DNA of 40,911 bases from Geopsychrobacter sp. (lineage in GTDB: Bacteria > Desulfobacterota > Desulfuromonadia > Desulfuromonadales > Geopsychrobacteraceae), in contig JAAXQE010000138.1 of assembly GCA_012974425.1 (NCBI GenBank), positions 1 to 40,911 on the forward strand. The letters run 5' to 3'. The translations under genes were made by a program, and so were the position numbers. This document shows positions 33,567-40,911 of the stretch, in pieces. The notes under the pieces are model-generated. The model had not been told where the DNA came from. It saw only the letters and a list, made by a program, of their open reading frames with translations, and ran no database searches. Position 1 is the first letter of the stretch. Each line of letters starts with the position of its first letter.

Positions 33567-34598
33567 CTAAAGAATCAGCATGCAATCGCCGTAGCTAAAA
33601 AAACGATAGCGTTCAGCGATTGCCTGTCGATAGGCTTGCATAATAAATTCGCGCCCGGCCAAAGCACTGACGAGCATCAATAGGGTCGATTTGGGCAGAT
33701 GAAAGTTAGTCACCAGTCCGTCGACCATGCGAAATTGGTAACCGGGGAAAATAAATATTTCGCTCTCTCCCCGGCCGGAGCGCAACCACCCCTCTTGGTC
33801 AACCGCCGTCTCGAGGGTTCGCGCTGCAGTTGTTCCCAGCGCTATGACCCTGCGACCCTGCTTTTTGGCGAGGTTGACTGCAACTGCCGTTGATTCAGGC
33901 ACCTCATATACCTCAGCATGCATCCGGTGCTCACGAATATTCTCAACCCGAACAGGCAGAAAGGTCCCAATGCCGACATGCAGGGTCAAAGGGACAATCT
34001 GAACACCCTTATCACGCAATTGCTGCAAGAGAGGCTCGGTAAAATGGAGACCTGCCGTTGGAGCCGCAACCGCTCCGGTATTGCGCGCGAATACTGTCTG
34101 ATAGCGTTCTCGGTCAATCCGGGACTCATCACGTCGGACATAGGGTGGAAGCGGCAAATGGCCGATCTCCTCGACCAAGGCCTCGAAATCTCCTCTGTAG
34201 CTGAAGCGGGCTATCTTCTGCTGATCGATACCGCCTGGCAGTATCTCTGCCGAGACCCCAGAAGAAAAATTTATCTTGGTTCCCGGTCGTAATGGTCGCG
34301 AGCTACGCCCGAGACAACTCCAGTCTTCAGCATCACCCGCTAAACGCTGCAATAATAGCAGCTCGACCTGGCCACCAGACTCCTTGGTTCCCAAGAGGCG
34401 GGCTGGTCTGACGCGAGTGTCATTTAAGACGAGAAGATCACCTTCAACAAAGGCGTTGGTAATGTCAGGGAAAAGACCACTGGTAATCTTTCCAACCTGA
34501 GGTTCAAGGCGCATCAAACGAGAGGCATCCCTGGTCGCTGCCGGATGCTGAGCAATCAGCTCTTCAGGCAAGCTATAATCAAAGTTTTCCAACAGCAT
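33567..34598 (-). CDS. queA: S-adenosylmethionine:tRNA ribosyltransferase-isomerase QueA
   Basis: Converts preQ1-tRNA to epoxyqueuosine-tRNA with the ribosyl group of SAM. The 343-residue protein has FDYSLPEELIAQHPAATRDA, LLVLNDTRVRPARLLGTKES, GAVAAPTAGLHFTEPLLQQL, LTLHVGIGTFLPVRVENI, and the C-terminal DGLVTNFHLPKSTLLMLVSA. ATG 34598 (MLLENFDYSLP) gives the usual N-terminus; ATG 34622 would add eight residues (MGLEKWCL) and cannot be excluded. It appears to be the first gene of the queA to recJ run. Confidence 0.97.
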   Translation of the reverse strand: MLLENFDYSLPEELIAQHPAATRDASRLMRLEPQVGKITSGLFPDITNAFVEGDLLVLNDTRVRPARLLGTKESGGQVELLLLQRLAGDAEDWSCLGRSSRPLRPGTKINFSSGVSAEILPGGIDQQKIARFSYRGDFEALVEEIGHLPLPPYVRRDESRIDRERYQTVFARNTGAVAAPTAGLHFTEPLLQQLRDKGVQIVPLTLHVGIGTFLPVRVENIREHRMHAEVYEVPESTAVAVNLAKKQGRRVIALGTTAARTLETAVDQEGWLRSGRGESEIFIFPGYQFRMVDGLVTNFHLPKSTLLMLVSALAGREFIMQAYRQAIAERYRFFSYGDCMLIL

Positions 34599-34644
34599 CA
34601 GACACCACTTCTCCAGGCCCATTTACAGGGCAGACCAGCGACAT

Positions 34645-34673
34645 AGAAAATCATAATCAGAAGGCAAAGTCAA
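34645..34673 (-). promoter_or_regulatory. Candidate promoter of the queA operon
   Basis: Minus-strand TTGACT (34668-34673), a 17-base spacer and TTTTCT (34645-34650) preceded by TGA as an extended -10. Start near 34638, about 40 bases before the queA ATG. The -10 hexamer is weak. Confidence 0.4.
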
Positions 34674-34766
34674 ACCCAATTTCCACAGGAAAAACTCCTA
34701 GGCAGCACTGCGACTTATAGGCTATTTTAGATTTTTCCATTTACGTTCCGCCAATTGGCAACAGCG

Positions 34767-34782
34767 TGGCAGGCAATTTGCA
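34767..34782 (+). promoter_or_regulatory. Sigma-54 (RpoN) type promoter ahead of the heme-c HD-GYP gene
   Basis: TGGCAGGCAATTTGCA matches the -24/-12 consensus TGGCAC-N5-TTGCA, with exactly ten bases between the GG and GC dinucleotides. Transcription would begin about 34794 and give a leader of about 146 bases before the gene at 34940. The rest of the 340-base gap (34599-34939) holds the queA promoter on the other strand and AT-rich sequence; no riboswitch was recognised in the leader. Confidence 0.6.
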
Positions 34783-34939
34783 ATAATTCGAATTCAGTAA
34801 GCAATACCCCAACCAGGCAGAACCCTAAAATTACGAAATTCGTGTAAATATATATTCTTGATATGCAGCGGGGGAACCAAAATTCGGGCTTTTAGCGTGT
34901 AGATTTGGCCTTTAGACTGAAAAGTAGCGCTTATCTAAT

Positions 34940-36982
34940 ATGAACTCACTTAAAATCAAAATACTCGGCCTAACTATCGGCATTACTATACTCACCGTCT
35001 TACTCGGGACCTGGCATAACCTGCGCACCCAGTCAGCGATGATTGAGCGGATCGCCGCGCACGACAGTCGCCTCCTTTCTGACACCATCCGCAGCAGCAT
35101 CCGCACCTCGATGTCGATCGGCCGCAATGAGGATGTCGCAAGCATCCTCAAGGGGATCTCCGACGAAGTAACTATATCCAGTGTCCGGATTATCGACCAG
35201 AACGGTAAAATCTTGCGTTCGGCTGACCATAATGAGATTGGCAAACTGGTTGATGCTACAGACCTCATGACCTATAGACGTCAGCCTGATCAATTTTCAT
35301 TCATGCCACATGAAAATAACCGTTTCACATCAACGCTGCCTATTTTCAACCAAGAAGATTGTCACCGCTGTCACGGCCCACAGCAAGAAGTCCTGGGTAT
35401 TCTCAGCGTTCATCTTTCCCTCGATGGCATTGAATACCTGCAATCCAAAGGACGTGAAGCAACGATTATCTCCTCCGCTACTATTATCGTTATCATGATC
35501 TTCTCGATCAGTTTTTTCATCCTCTACTATGTAGATGCACCGATCCGCCAAATGGTCGCAGCAATGACCAGACTTGAGAATGGTGAATTCGATAAGGCCG
35601 CGACCAACATAACCAGTTCACGCGAAATGTCGACCCTCTCCGACAAATTTAATAGCATGGTAAATCGCCTGCAGTCACTCATCGACTCAACGGTCTCCTA
35701 TGAACTGGAAACAGCCGTACACCGCGAAAAACTCTCCCACCAGTCAAAGATCGAGGATATGAACGTAACCCTCGAAGATCGTCTGCGCGAGATTGAATAT
35801 CTGAATATCACCCTTGAAGAACGCATTGAAGAGGTCGAGGAAGCCAACTTCAAAATCGCTGACCTGGCTAGCGACCTCGAGGACCGCAATACCAACCTTG
35901 CCAACGCAGTCCACCGGCTGTCATCCCTCTACAAAATGGGGCTGGCGGTCAACTCGACCATGGACTTGCATCAGCTCTTCAACCTGCTTCTGCATAAAGC
36001 GATCAGCTCCTTAAATGGCAGCATCGGCTATATCCTGCTTCTCGACAAAAACCGCAACAGCCTGCGTATTGGTGATGTCGTAGGCCTGAATAACCCCGAT
36101 TTTGACCGCGACATGACAATTGAACTGACGCGGGGTGGTGTCTCCAACTGGGTTATCGAGAATCGTGAACCGATCCTGATTCGCAAGATTGAGGACTCAC
36201 GTGACTTTTCACGCATGAGCCATCTCGGTTTTGCGCGTGAAACAGTCATCTGCGCCCCCCTGTTTGTACAGGATGAAGTCTTCGGCACCCTGACCATTGC
36301 CAATCGCCCCGACGGGGCGACCTTCAAAGACGAAGACATGGAGATGCTCTCAACCATAGCTGCACAGGCCAGCGTTGCGATTAAAAATGCCCGACTCTAC
36401 GAAGAGCAACAGACGACCTATCTGAATACGGTTCACGCTCTGGTCACTGCGATTGAGGCCAGCGATCCCTATACCCGCGGCCATTCAGAGCGCGTCACAC
36501 GCTACTCACTGGCACTGGCCCGTCAGCTCCAACTGCCCGAACCCTCACTCAAAGATCTCGAACAGGCGGCGATTCTGCACGATATCGGCAAGATCGGCAT
36601 CGACGATTCACTGCTACATAAGGTAGATGAACTCTCCCTGAACGACATTGACCGGTTGCGCCAACATCCGATGATCGGCATGCGCATCCTGGAACCAATC
36701 CAGTTTATGACCAGAGTGCGTGAGATCATCGGCCAGCACCATGAGCGCTTCGATGGGCAGGGCTACCCCCTCGGTCTGCCTGGTGACAAGTTGCTTTTTG
36801 AGTCGCGGATTCTGGCCGTTGCAGACAGCTATGATGCGATGACCTCTGATCGTCCTTATCGCAAGGCCCTCCCTCAGGAAGTTGCCATCAAGGAGCTCGA
36901 ACAACATAGGGGTACTCAATTCGACCCAAGAGTCGTAGCGGCGTTCACAGAATTGATCAATAGCGGAAGCCTTCCAGGCTAA
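34940..36982 (+). CDS. Periplasmic heme-c sensor with HAMP, GAF and HD-GYP domains (predicted c-di-GMP phosphodiesterase)
   Basis: A 680-residue membrane sensor. Helix 1 (about 7-25) and helix 2 (about 174-197) enclose a periplasmic domain containing CHRCH at 141-145, a CXXCH c-type heme site, in a PAS-like setting (SVRIIDQNGKILRSADHNEI). Then come HAMP (about 198-250), a long coiled coil (about 258-335), GAF (about 345-490) and HD-GYP (about 500-675). The HD-GYP site is intact: GHSERVTRYS, LHDIGKIG with His547/Asp548, HPMIGMRIL, HHERFDGQGYP with GYP at 608-610. It should hydrolyse c-di-GMP, controlled by a heme ligand or redox state and by the GAF domain. A diguanylate cyclase gene follows after 21 bases. 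Heme attachment needs the cytochrome c maturation system, not seen here. No strong ribosome site precedes the ATG. Confidence 0.93.
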   Translation: MNSLKIKILGLTIGITILTVLLGTWHNLRTQSAMIERIAAHDSRLLSDTIRSSIRTSMSIGRNEDVASILKGISDEVTISSVRIIDQNGKILRSADHNEIGKLVDATDLMTYRRQPDQFSFMPHENNRFTSTLPIFNQEDCHRCHGPQQEVLGILSVHLSLDGIEYLQSKGREATIISSATIIVIMIFSISFFILYYVDAPIRQMVAAMTRLENGEFDKAATNITSSREMSTLSDKFNSMVNRLQSLIDSTVSYELETAVHREKLSHQSKIEDMNVTLEDRLREIEYLNITLEERIEEVEEANFKIADLASDLEDRNTNLANAVHRLSSLYKMGLAVNSTMDLHQLFNLLLHKAISSLNGSIGYILLLDKNRNSLRIGDVVGLNNPDFDRDMTIELTRGGVSNWVIENREPILIRKIEDSRDFSRMSHLGFARETVICAPLFVQDEVFGTLTIANRPDGATFKDEDMEMLSTIAAQASVAIKNARLYEEQQTTYLNTVHALVTAIEASDPYTRGHSERVTRYSLALARQLQLPEPSLKDLEQAAILHDIGKIGIDDSLLHKVDELSLNDIDRLRQHPMIGMRILEPIQFMTRVREIIGQHHERFDGQGYPLGLPGDKLLFESRILAVADSYDAMTSDRPYRKALPQEVAIKELEQHRGTQFDPRVVAAFTELINSGSLPG

Positions 36983-37003
36983 GAAAGACGAGAGGGCTCA
37001 TCC

Positions 37004-39151
37004 ATGCCCAAGGTCACAACACTTTCACTCCTCGGGCAGTTGCTCCGCCCGTTCATTATCCTGCTGCTCATTCTGGCCTGCGCCACAGTAATTGGCTCAG
37101 GGCTTTTGCTCCACCGTAGCCTGGTGGATTCAGTCGACCAGCAGCTCAAACATGCACAAAAGATGGTCTATCAGGAGTTAAAGCAACGCGAATTAACACT
37201 AGCCGATATCCTGACAGTCCTCGCTCAAAAGCCCGCAGAAATCCCGGTCTCAACCCTGGAGAAGGAAGCACGAGCCTATCAGCCCCTGCTGGACATTCAC
37301 CTTTTTGATGCGCAGAATGAGCTCAGCCCACAACTTCGCGAACTGACAGACTCAGTCATTCAAAGCCAGAAATCCTTAAGCCATATCACTTTTGATAGTC
37401 GTAAAAATTTCTACTCCCTGAGTATCTTTCAGCCCGTTGCCGCCCCGCGCAATGCACTTTTAATCCAATTCCCGCTCAACCAAAAGCTCTTAAAGGTTCT
37501 GGCTGGCCGCTATAAATGTGATCTCTCTCTGTTTTCTGAGGAGGGTCACCTGATGATTAGCAACAACAATCATCTGAATCAGGCGCAAATGCTCTCTGAA
37601 ATTCAGCTGGCACAGATCACAGGCAGCAACAACATCTATACTACGATGAGAAACAATGCTGATTCTCGCCGCCTACTGGCTCCACTTCCCCTCGGTAGCG
37701 ACGGCAATTTCTACCTGGCAGCGAGTAAGTCCCTTGATGAGCTGAACAATCTGCTAATTACCAACAGCTGGAGACTCCTCTTAACCGTTCTCCTAACCCT
37801 TGCGCTTGGCGCAACAATTTACTACCGGATGTTACTGCACGCACTGACTCCCTTAAAGAACCTCCTTGAGACCATCCACCAGGTCGCAGGGGGAAACCTT
37901 TCGAGCAGAACGGAGACAACATCCGACAACCATCTTCACGCCCTAAGCAGCAGCTTCAATCAGATGTTGGAGCAGCTAGAAAATCTCTACGAAAACCGTC
38001 TTGAATCTGAAAAAAACTCCGCCCTCAACCAGGAAACTGCTAAATACAGTATCCACCTGAAGAAAAAAAGCCTCGAGATAGAGCGAGCGAATATTCAGCT
38101 CAAGGAGCAATTTAAAGAGCTCACGGCACTCTTCCAGGTTTCACGCAGCCTGACATCGGCCCTGGATCAAAATCTGCTGTTCGAAAAAGTCTTTACAATT
38201 TTACGCGATACCCTGCACTGCGACCGCATCGTCTTGCTCCTCTATCACCCTGGATCTGAATCATTGGACGTGGCCAAAACCACCGGGATTGATGCGGTTA
38301 CCTCCAAAGGGCTCAGCTTTAGCCTTGGCGAGGGGATCAGCGGCCTGGTCGCTGCGAGCATGAAACCGATCTACAGTGTCGATCTCAGCAGCGACGCCCG
38401 CAACCTCAACTACAAAGGACGCTGGGCCTCTACGGGGAGCCTGCTTTCGATGCCGATGGTGCTCCAGAATCGCTTGATCGGAGTGCTGAATATCCACCAT
38501 CAGCAAGTGGATGCCTTTAATCCGGTCGCACAACAAATGGCCCAGGCAATCGCCGACCAGACAGCCATCTCAATCGAAAACTCACGGCTTTATGAAAAAA
38601 CCCGGACGCTCTCGGCAACCGACGACCTGACCGGCCTGGCCAACCGCCGCCAATTCCAGGATTACCTACAGCGTGAGTGGGCGCAGTCGCGGCGCTATCA
38701 CGGCAATTTCAGTCTATTGATGCTTGATATCGACTTCTTCAAAGCGTACAACGACACCCATGGTCACCTCAAAGGAGATATCCTGCTCAAGAAATTTTCG
38801 GCTTTGCTCCTACAGAATACACGCGGAATTGACCTGGTGGCACGCTTTGGTGGCGAGGAGTTTGTGATACTGCTACCGAAAGCGGATAAGGAAGGGAGTC
38901 TCGCGGTCGCTAAAAAACTCTGCAATTGCATTGAGGCGGAACAGTTCAACGGAATGGAAAGGAGCCAGCCACAGAAGAAGATAACCGCATCTATCGGAAC
39001 CGCAACCTTTCCGACTGACAGTACCGATATCTATGAACTCTTGAATATGGCAGATGAAGCTCTATATCAGGTCAAACGGAATGGACGGAATAATGCGGCT
39101 GTCTGGACCCGCGAAACGGCCCAAGCCAGAGAAGAACAGTCCCCCCGCTGA
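37004..39151 (+). CDS. Membrane diguanylate cyclase with HAMP, GAF and GGDEF domains
   Basis: A 715-residue membrane sensor enzyme that makes c-di-GMP from two GTP. Helix 1 (about 15-37) and helix 2 (about 253-275) bracket a periplasmic sensor of about 215 residues (CHASE/dCache-like, no heme motif). HAMP, a coiled coil and a GAF domain (about 370-530) follow. The GGDEF domain starts at DDLTGLANRRQF; the active site is GGEEF (616-620) and the inhibitory I-site RGID (607-610) is present five residues before it, so product inhibition is expected. It is encoded 21 bases after the HD-GYP sensor, behind GACGAGAGG, so an opposing enzyme pair is made from one transcript. Confidence 0.95.
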   Translation: MPKVTTLSLLGQLLRPFIILLLILACATVIGSGLLLHRSLVDSVDQQLKHAQKMVYQELKQRELTLADILTVLAQKPAEIPVSTLEKEARAYQPLLDIHLFDAQNELSPQLRELTDSVIQSQKSLSHITFDSRKNFYSLSIFQPVAAPRNALLIQFPLNQKLLKVLAGRYKCDLSLFSEEGHLMISNNNHLNQAQMLSEIQLAQITGSNNIYTTMRNNADSRRLLAPLPLGSDGNFYLAASKSLDELNNLLITNSWRLLLTVLLTLALGATIYYRMLLHALTPLKNLLETIHQVAGGNLSSRTETTSDNHLHALSSSFNQMLEQLENLYENRLESEKNSALNQETAKYSIHLKKKSLEIERANIQLKEQFKELTALFQVSRSLTSALDQNLLFEKVFTILRDTLHCDRIVLLLYHPGSESLDVAKTTGIDAVTSKGLSFSLGEGISGLVAASMKPIYSVDLSSDARNLNYKGRWASTGSLLSMPMVLQNRLIGVLNIHHQQVDAFNPVAQQMAQAIADQTAISIENSRLYEKTRTLSATDDLTGLANRRQFQDYLQREWAQSRRYHGNFSLLMLDIDFFKAYNDTHGHLKGDILLKKFSALLLQNTRGIDLVARFGGEEFVILLPKADKEGSLAVAKKLCNCIEAEQFNGMERSQPQKKITASIGTATFPTDSTDIYELLNMADEALYQVKRNGRNNAAVWTRETAQAREEQSPR

Positions 39152-39167
39152 ATAATCCTAGCTCGCG

Positions 39168-40517
39168 TTATTTGCCTTCATACAGAATTTTCCAGCTGCT
39201 ATCCTCATCCACCAGATAGAGTTTTTTCTGCATGTCACCACTAAAATTATTCGATTGATATTTTTGCATAAAGGTGGCGACAACCATGTTGCGCCCCTCA
39301 CTCCCCTGGCGCGGATAACCGAACAGAGAGATCTCTCGCAGGGCAATATTCTGTCTTTTCTTGCTGCGCAAAACCCGGGTTTTATAGGCCTTCCAGCTTT
39401 TCAAATCATGTTTGTCACTCCAAAAATCACTGGCGTAGGATTGCAGATAATCTGTCAGCCTTACATTTTCCCAGTTACTCCGCCAATCTTCCAGCATCGA
39501 CTGAAGTTCAATATTTCGATCCAGCCATTGCTGGCCAGCGATCCACTCTACTTCGCCACTGATAACGACAGGCGTTACGCCCGGCTCGATATATCTGTCA
39601 ATCCGCAGCAACTCCTCGTTTGTCAGCGCTACACAACCCTCAGTATCACGTGGCGGGCGGCTATAGAGGCTTTTGTGGGTGCCGTGCAACCAAATACCGT
39701 AACCTGTTTTATTCAGATGCTGATCATAAGCGTTAGGGTAATCGACCGGGAATGCACCAGTTCCATACTTGATAGGCAATTCTTCATCACCGATATGCCC
39801 TGTCACAAAATAGAGCCCACTGGGGGTTTTCAGATCGCCCTTGCGGTATTTATTACCCGGTTCCTGCCCGAGGACAACATAGTAGTCATCAACCAGTTCT
39901 GGCGGCAAACCAGGTCCAACATTACGAAAGACATAAAGTCGGTTGCTTGATTTATCGACGAGCAGAGCATATTTTATGGATGGGCCAAGAGTCAGGAATG
40001 CTGCAGGAATCTTTTGCCCCTGTAGCAAGCGAAGATAGCCCTGCAAGCGCGCATGAACTTCCCGACGTAGACCTTCGATCTGTTCATCATCCTGCCCAGA
40101 GGCAATATTCGCCAAAAGATCAGATCCGCCGAACTGCTCAAGTCGAGCAAAACGAGCCACCAGAAGATCCCCATAAACCAGGTGAGCCAATTGAAACTTA
40201 GGTGCCTTAAGCGTCAGATCACGTAAAATTGAGACGGCATCATCCAATCGATCAATCTGGAAAAACAACAAGGCCGTAAGCAACTGTGCCTCATAGTCAT
40301 CCGGATTAACCTGCTGTCTCTGCTGGAGGCGTTGATAGAGCGCCTGCTGCTGTGGCGACAGCTCGCTCTTCATTTCTTGCTTCAGGAGCAGCGTGCCTTG
40401 CTCAGACGGGCGGAGATTTTCACCAAAAGGCTGGTTGCGCCACAGAGCCCAAACACTCACAACGGTTGCAATCAGCAGTGAGCAAACAACAATTATGAAC
40501 AATCCACGTTTCAACAT
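39168..40517 (-). CDS. YkuD L,D-transpeptidase with C-terminal Cds6/NTF2-like domain
   Basis: Membrane-anchored, periplasm-facing protein (449 residues). An N-terminal helix (about 5-25), a helical TPR-like region (about 50-150), then a YkuD domain (about 178-325): YALLVDKSSNRLYVF, GDLKTPSGLYFVTG, and the active site GIWLHGTHK followed by DTEGCVALTNEEL with the catalytic cysteine. It forms peptidoglycan 3-3 cross-links or attaches proteins to the wall. Residues about 340-449 form an NTF2-like domain (YLQSYASDFWSD; SSWKILYEGK) as in Cds6-type enzymes. The same domain occurs in the gene upstream, whose stop overlaps this start (TGATG). It converges with the diguanylate cyclase gene across 16 bases. 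Confidence 0.93.
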   Translation of the reverse strand: MLKRGLFIIVVCSLLIATVVSVWALWRNQPFGENLRPSEQGTLLLKQEMKSELSPQQQALYQRLQQRQQVNPDDYEAQLLTALLFFQIDRLDDAVSILRDLTLKAPKFQLAHLVYGDLLVARFARLEQFGGSDLLANIASGQDDEQIEGLRREVHARLQGYLRLLQGQKIPAAFLTLGPSIKYALLVDKSSNRLYVFRNVGPGLPPELVDDYYVVLGQEPGNKYRKGDLKTPSGLYFVTGHIGDEELPIKYGTGAFPVDYPNAYDQHLNKTGYGIWLHGTHKSLYSRPPRDTEGCVALTNEELLRIDRYIEPGVTPVVISGEVEWIAGQQWLDRNIELQSMLEDWRSNWENVRLTDYLQSYASDFWSDKHDLKSWKAYKTRVLRSKKRQNIALREISLFGYPRQGSEGRNMVVATFMQKYQSNNFSGDMQKKLYLVDEDSSWKILYEGK

Positions 40518-40911
40518 CAGGGAATCCGGCCCAAAGACCTTTCTTCAACAATCGCCCAAGACTGTCCACTGCGCTGCAAGACAAAAAACTTGCGGGTACG
40601 ATCCATATAGCGATCACTACGATAGGCTTGAATGACTTGGACCCTTGATTCCCCAGCAGATTCACTGACAGACTCAAACTTGTCCAGCCTGATCTCGATA
40701 CTCTTCGGCGCGGTTATGCGCTTACGGCGGCTTTTCTGCCAGGCCGCTCTTGTCTGCTCTCCATCTGGCACAAATTCGCTAGCGTAGCTCTGTAAATAGT
40801 GATCGACATTCTGTGCGGACCAAGCCTGCGCCCACTGCTCTAAAAACTGCTGAGGCGAAACATGGGCCGACGGATCGGATAGAGGCGAATCCAGAGGAAT
40901 CCCGTCTGGCG
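40517..40911 (-). CDS. C-terminal part of an NTF2-like (Cds6-type) domain protein
   Basis: Only the last 130 residues are present; the start is beyond the right edge. The reading frame stays open to the window end, so the GTG at 40771 is an internal codon, not the start. The visible part reads QFLEQWAQAWSAQNVDHYLQ, then SYASEFVPDGEQTRAAWQKS, and ends SWAIVEERSLGRIP. This parallels the C-terminal domain of the downstream L,D-transpeptidase (YLQSYASDF, SWKAYKTRV, SWKILYEGK), so the two genes are probably related by duplication or share a partner. An L,D-transpeptidase or TPR N-terminal half is possible but unseen. Confidence 0.85.
   Translation of the reverse strand, partial: PDGIPLDSPLSDPSAHVSPQQFLEQWAQAWSAQNVDHYLQSYASEFVPDGEQTRAAWQKSRRKRITAPKSIEIRLDKFESVSESAGESRVQVIQAYRSDRYMDRTRKFFVLQRSGQSWAIVEERSLGRIP

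Noticed and set aside
34794-34939. Possible GEMM (c-di-GMP or cGAMP) riboswitch ahead of the HD-GYP gene
   Set aside because: Such switches often precede signalling and cytochrome genes in Geobacter relatives, but the conserved GEMM core and tetraloop receptor are not present here.
40517-40771. Separate 84-residue gene starting at GTG 40771
   Set aside because: The frame is open upstream to the window edge and the added residues continue the NTF2-like domain, so it is the end of a longer gene.

Overview
The window looks like chromosomal DNA from a Gram-negative deltaproteobacterium of the Desulfuromonadia (Geobacter / Pelobacter / Desulfuromonas type). Three things point there: the gene order pheA-tyrA-aroA-cmk-ispH-rpsA-sppA-ihfB, the order queA-tgt-yajC-secD-secF, and a periplasmic sensor carrying a c-type heme CXXCH motif. 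This is inferred from gene content and remembered synteny, not from a database search. No tRNA, rRNA, CRISPR array, insertion sequence or phage gene was found, and the DNA reads as vertically inherited chromosome.

Layout. (1) Positions 1-7423, minus strand: one tightly packed operon read right to left. It holds a TPR lipoprotein, a LolB-like lipoprotein, a peptide-type ABC transporter (binding lipoprotein and two permeases), a stand-alone MshEN domain protein placed between the two permease genes, a small NTF2-like protein, and the start of mutM. (2) Positions 7573-13435, plus strand, divergent from the first operon: a P-loop/APH kinase, a small two-helix membrane protein, an SLC5 transporter fused through STAC and GAF domains to a SpoIIE/PP2C phosphatase, a STAS anti-anti-sigma protein, and an RsbW-like anti-sigma kinase. 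Together these form a complete partner-switching circuit with a transporter as the input. (3) Positions 13451-15823, minus: HAD phosphatase, lgt and an RluA-type pseudouridine synthase. (4) About 15912-16106, plus: a 6S RNA with its own promoter, followed by an unexplained structured stretch. (5) Positions 16329-24335, minus: ihfB, sppA, rpsA, ispH, cmk, aroA, tyrA and pheA. (6) A divergent aminotransferase, then a perfect 48-bp palindrome and an orphan 104-residue protein. (7) Positions 26262-34598, minus: recJ, a beta-helix lipoprotein, a TPR protein, secF, secD, yajC, tgt and queA. (8) Positions 34940-39151, plus: a heme-c/GAF/HD-GYP sensor and a GAF/GGDEF diguanylate cyclase behind a sigma-54-type promoter. 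(9) Positions 39168-40911, minus: an L,D-transpeptidase and the end of an upstream gene, both carrying the same C-terminal NTF2-like domain.

How the parts work together. Blocks 5 and 7 are housekeeping: aromatic amino acid synthesis, isoprenoid synthesis, ribosome function, protein export, queuosine tRNA modification and recombination. Signalling is concentrated in blocks 2 and 8, with a possible c-di-GMP receptor in block 1. The most unusual system is the transporter-phosphatase partner-switching module of block 2; next are the heme-c HD-GYP / GGDEF pair and the MshEN protein inside a peptide-transporter operon.
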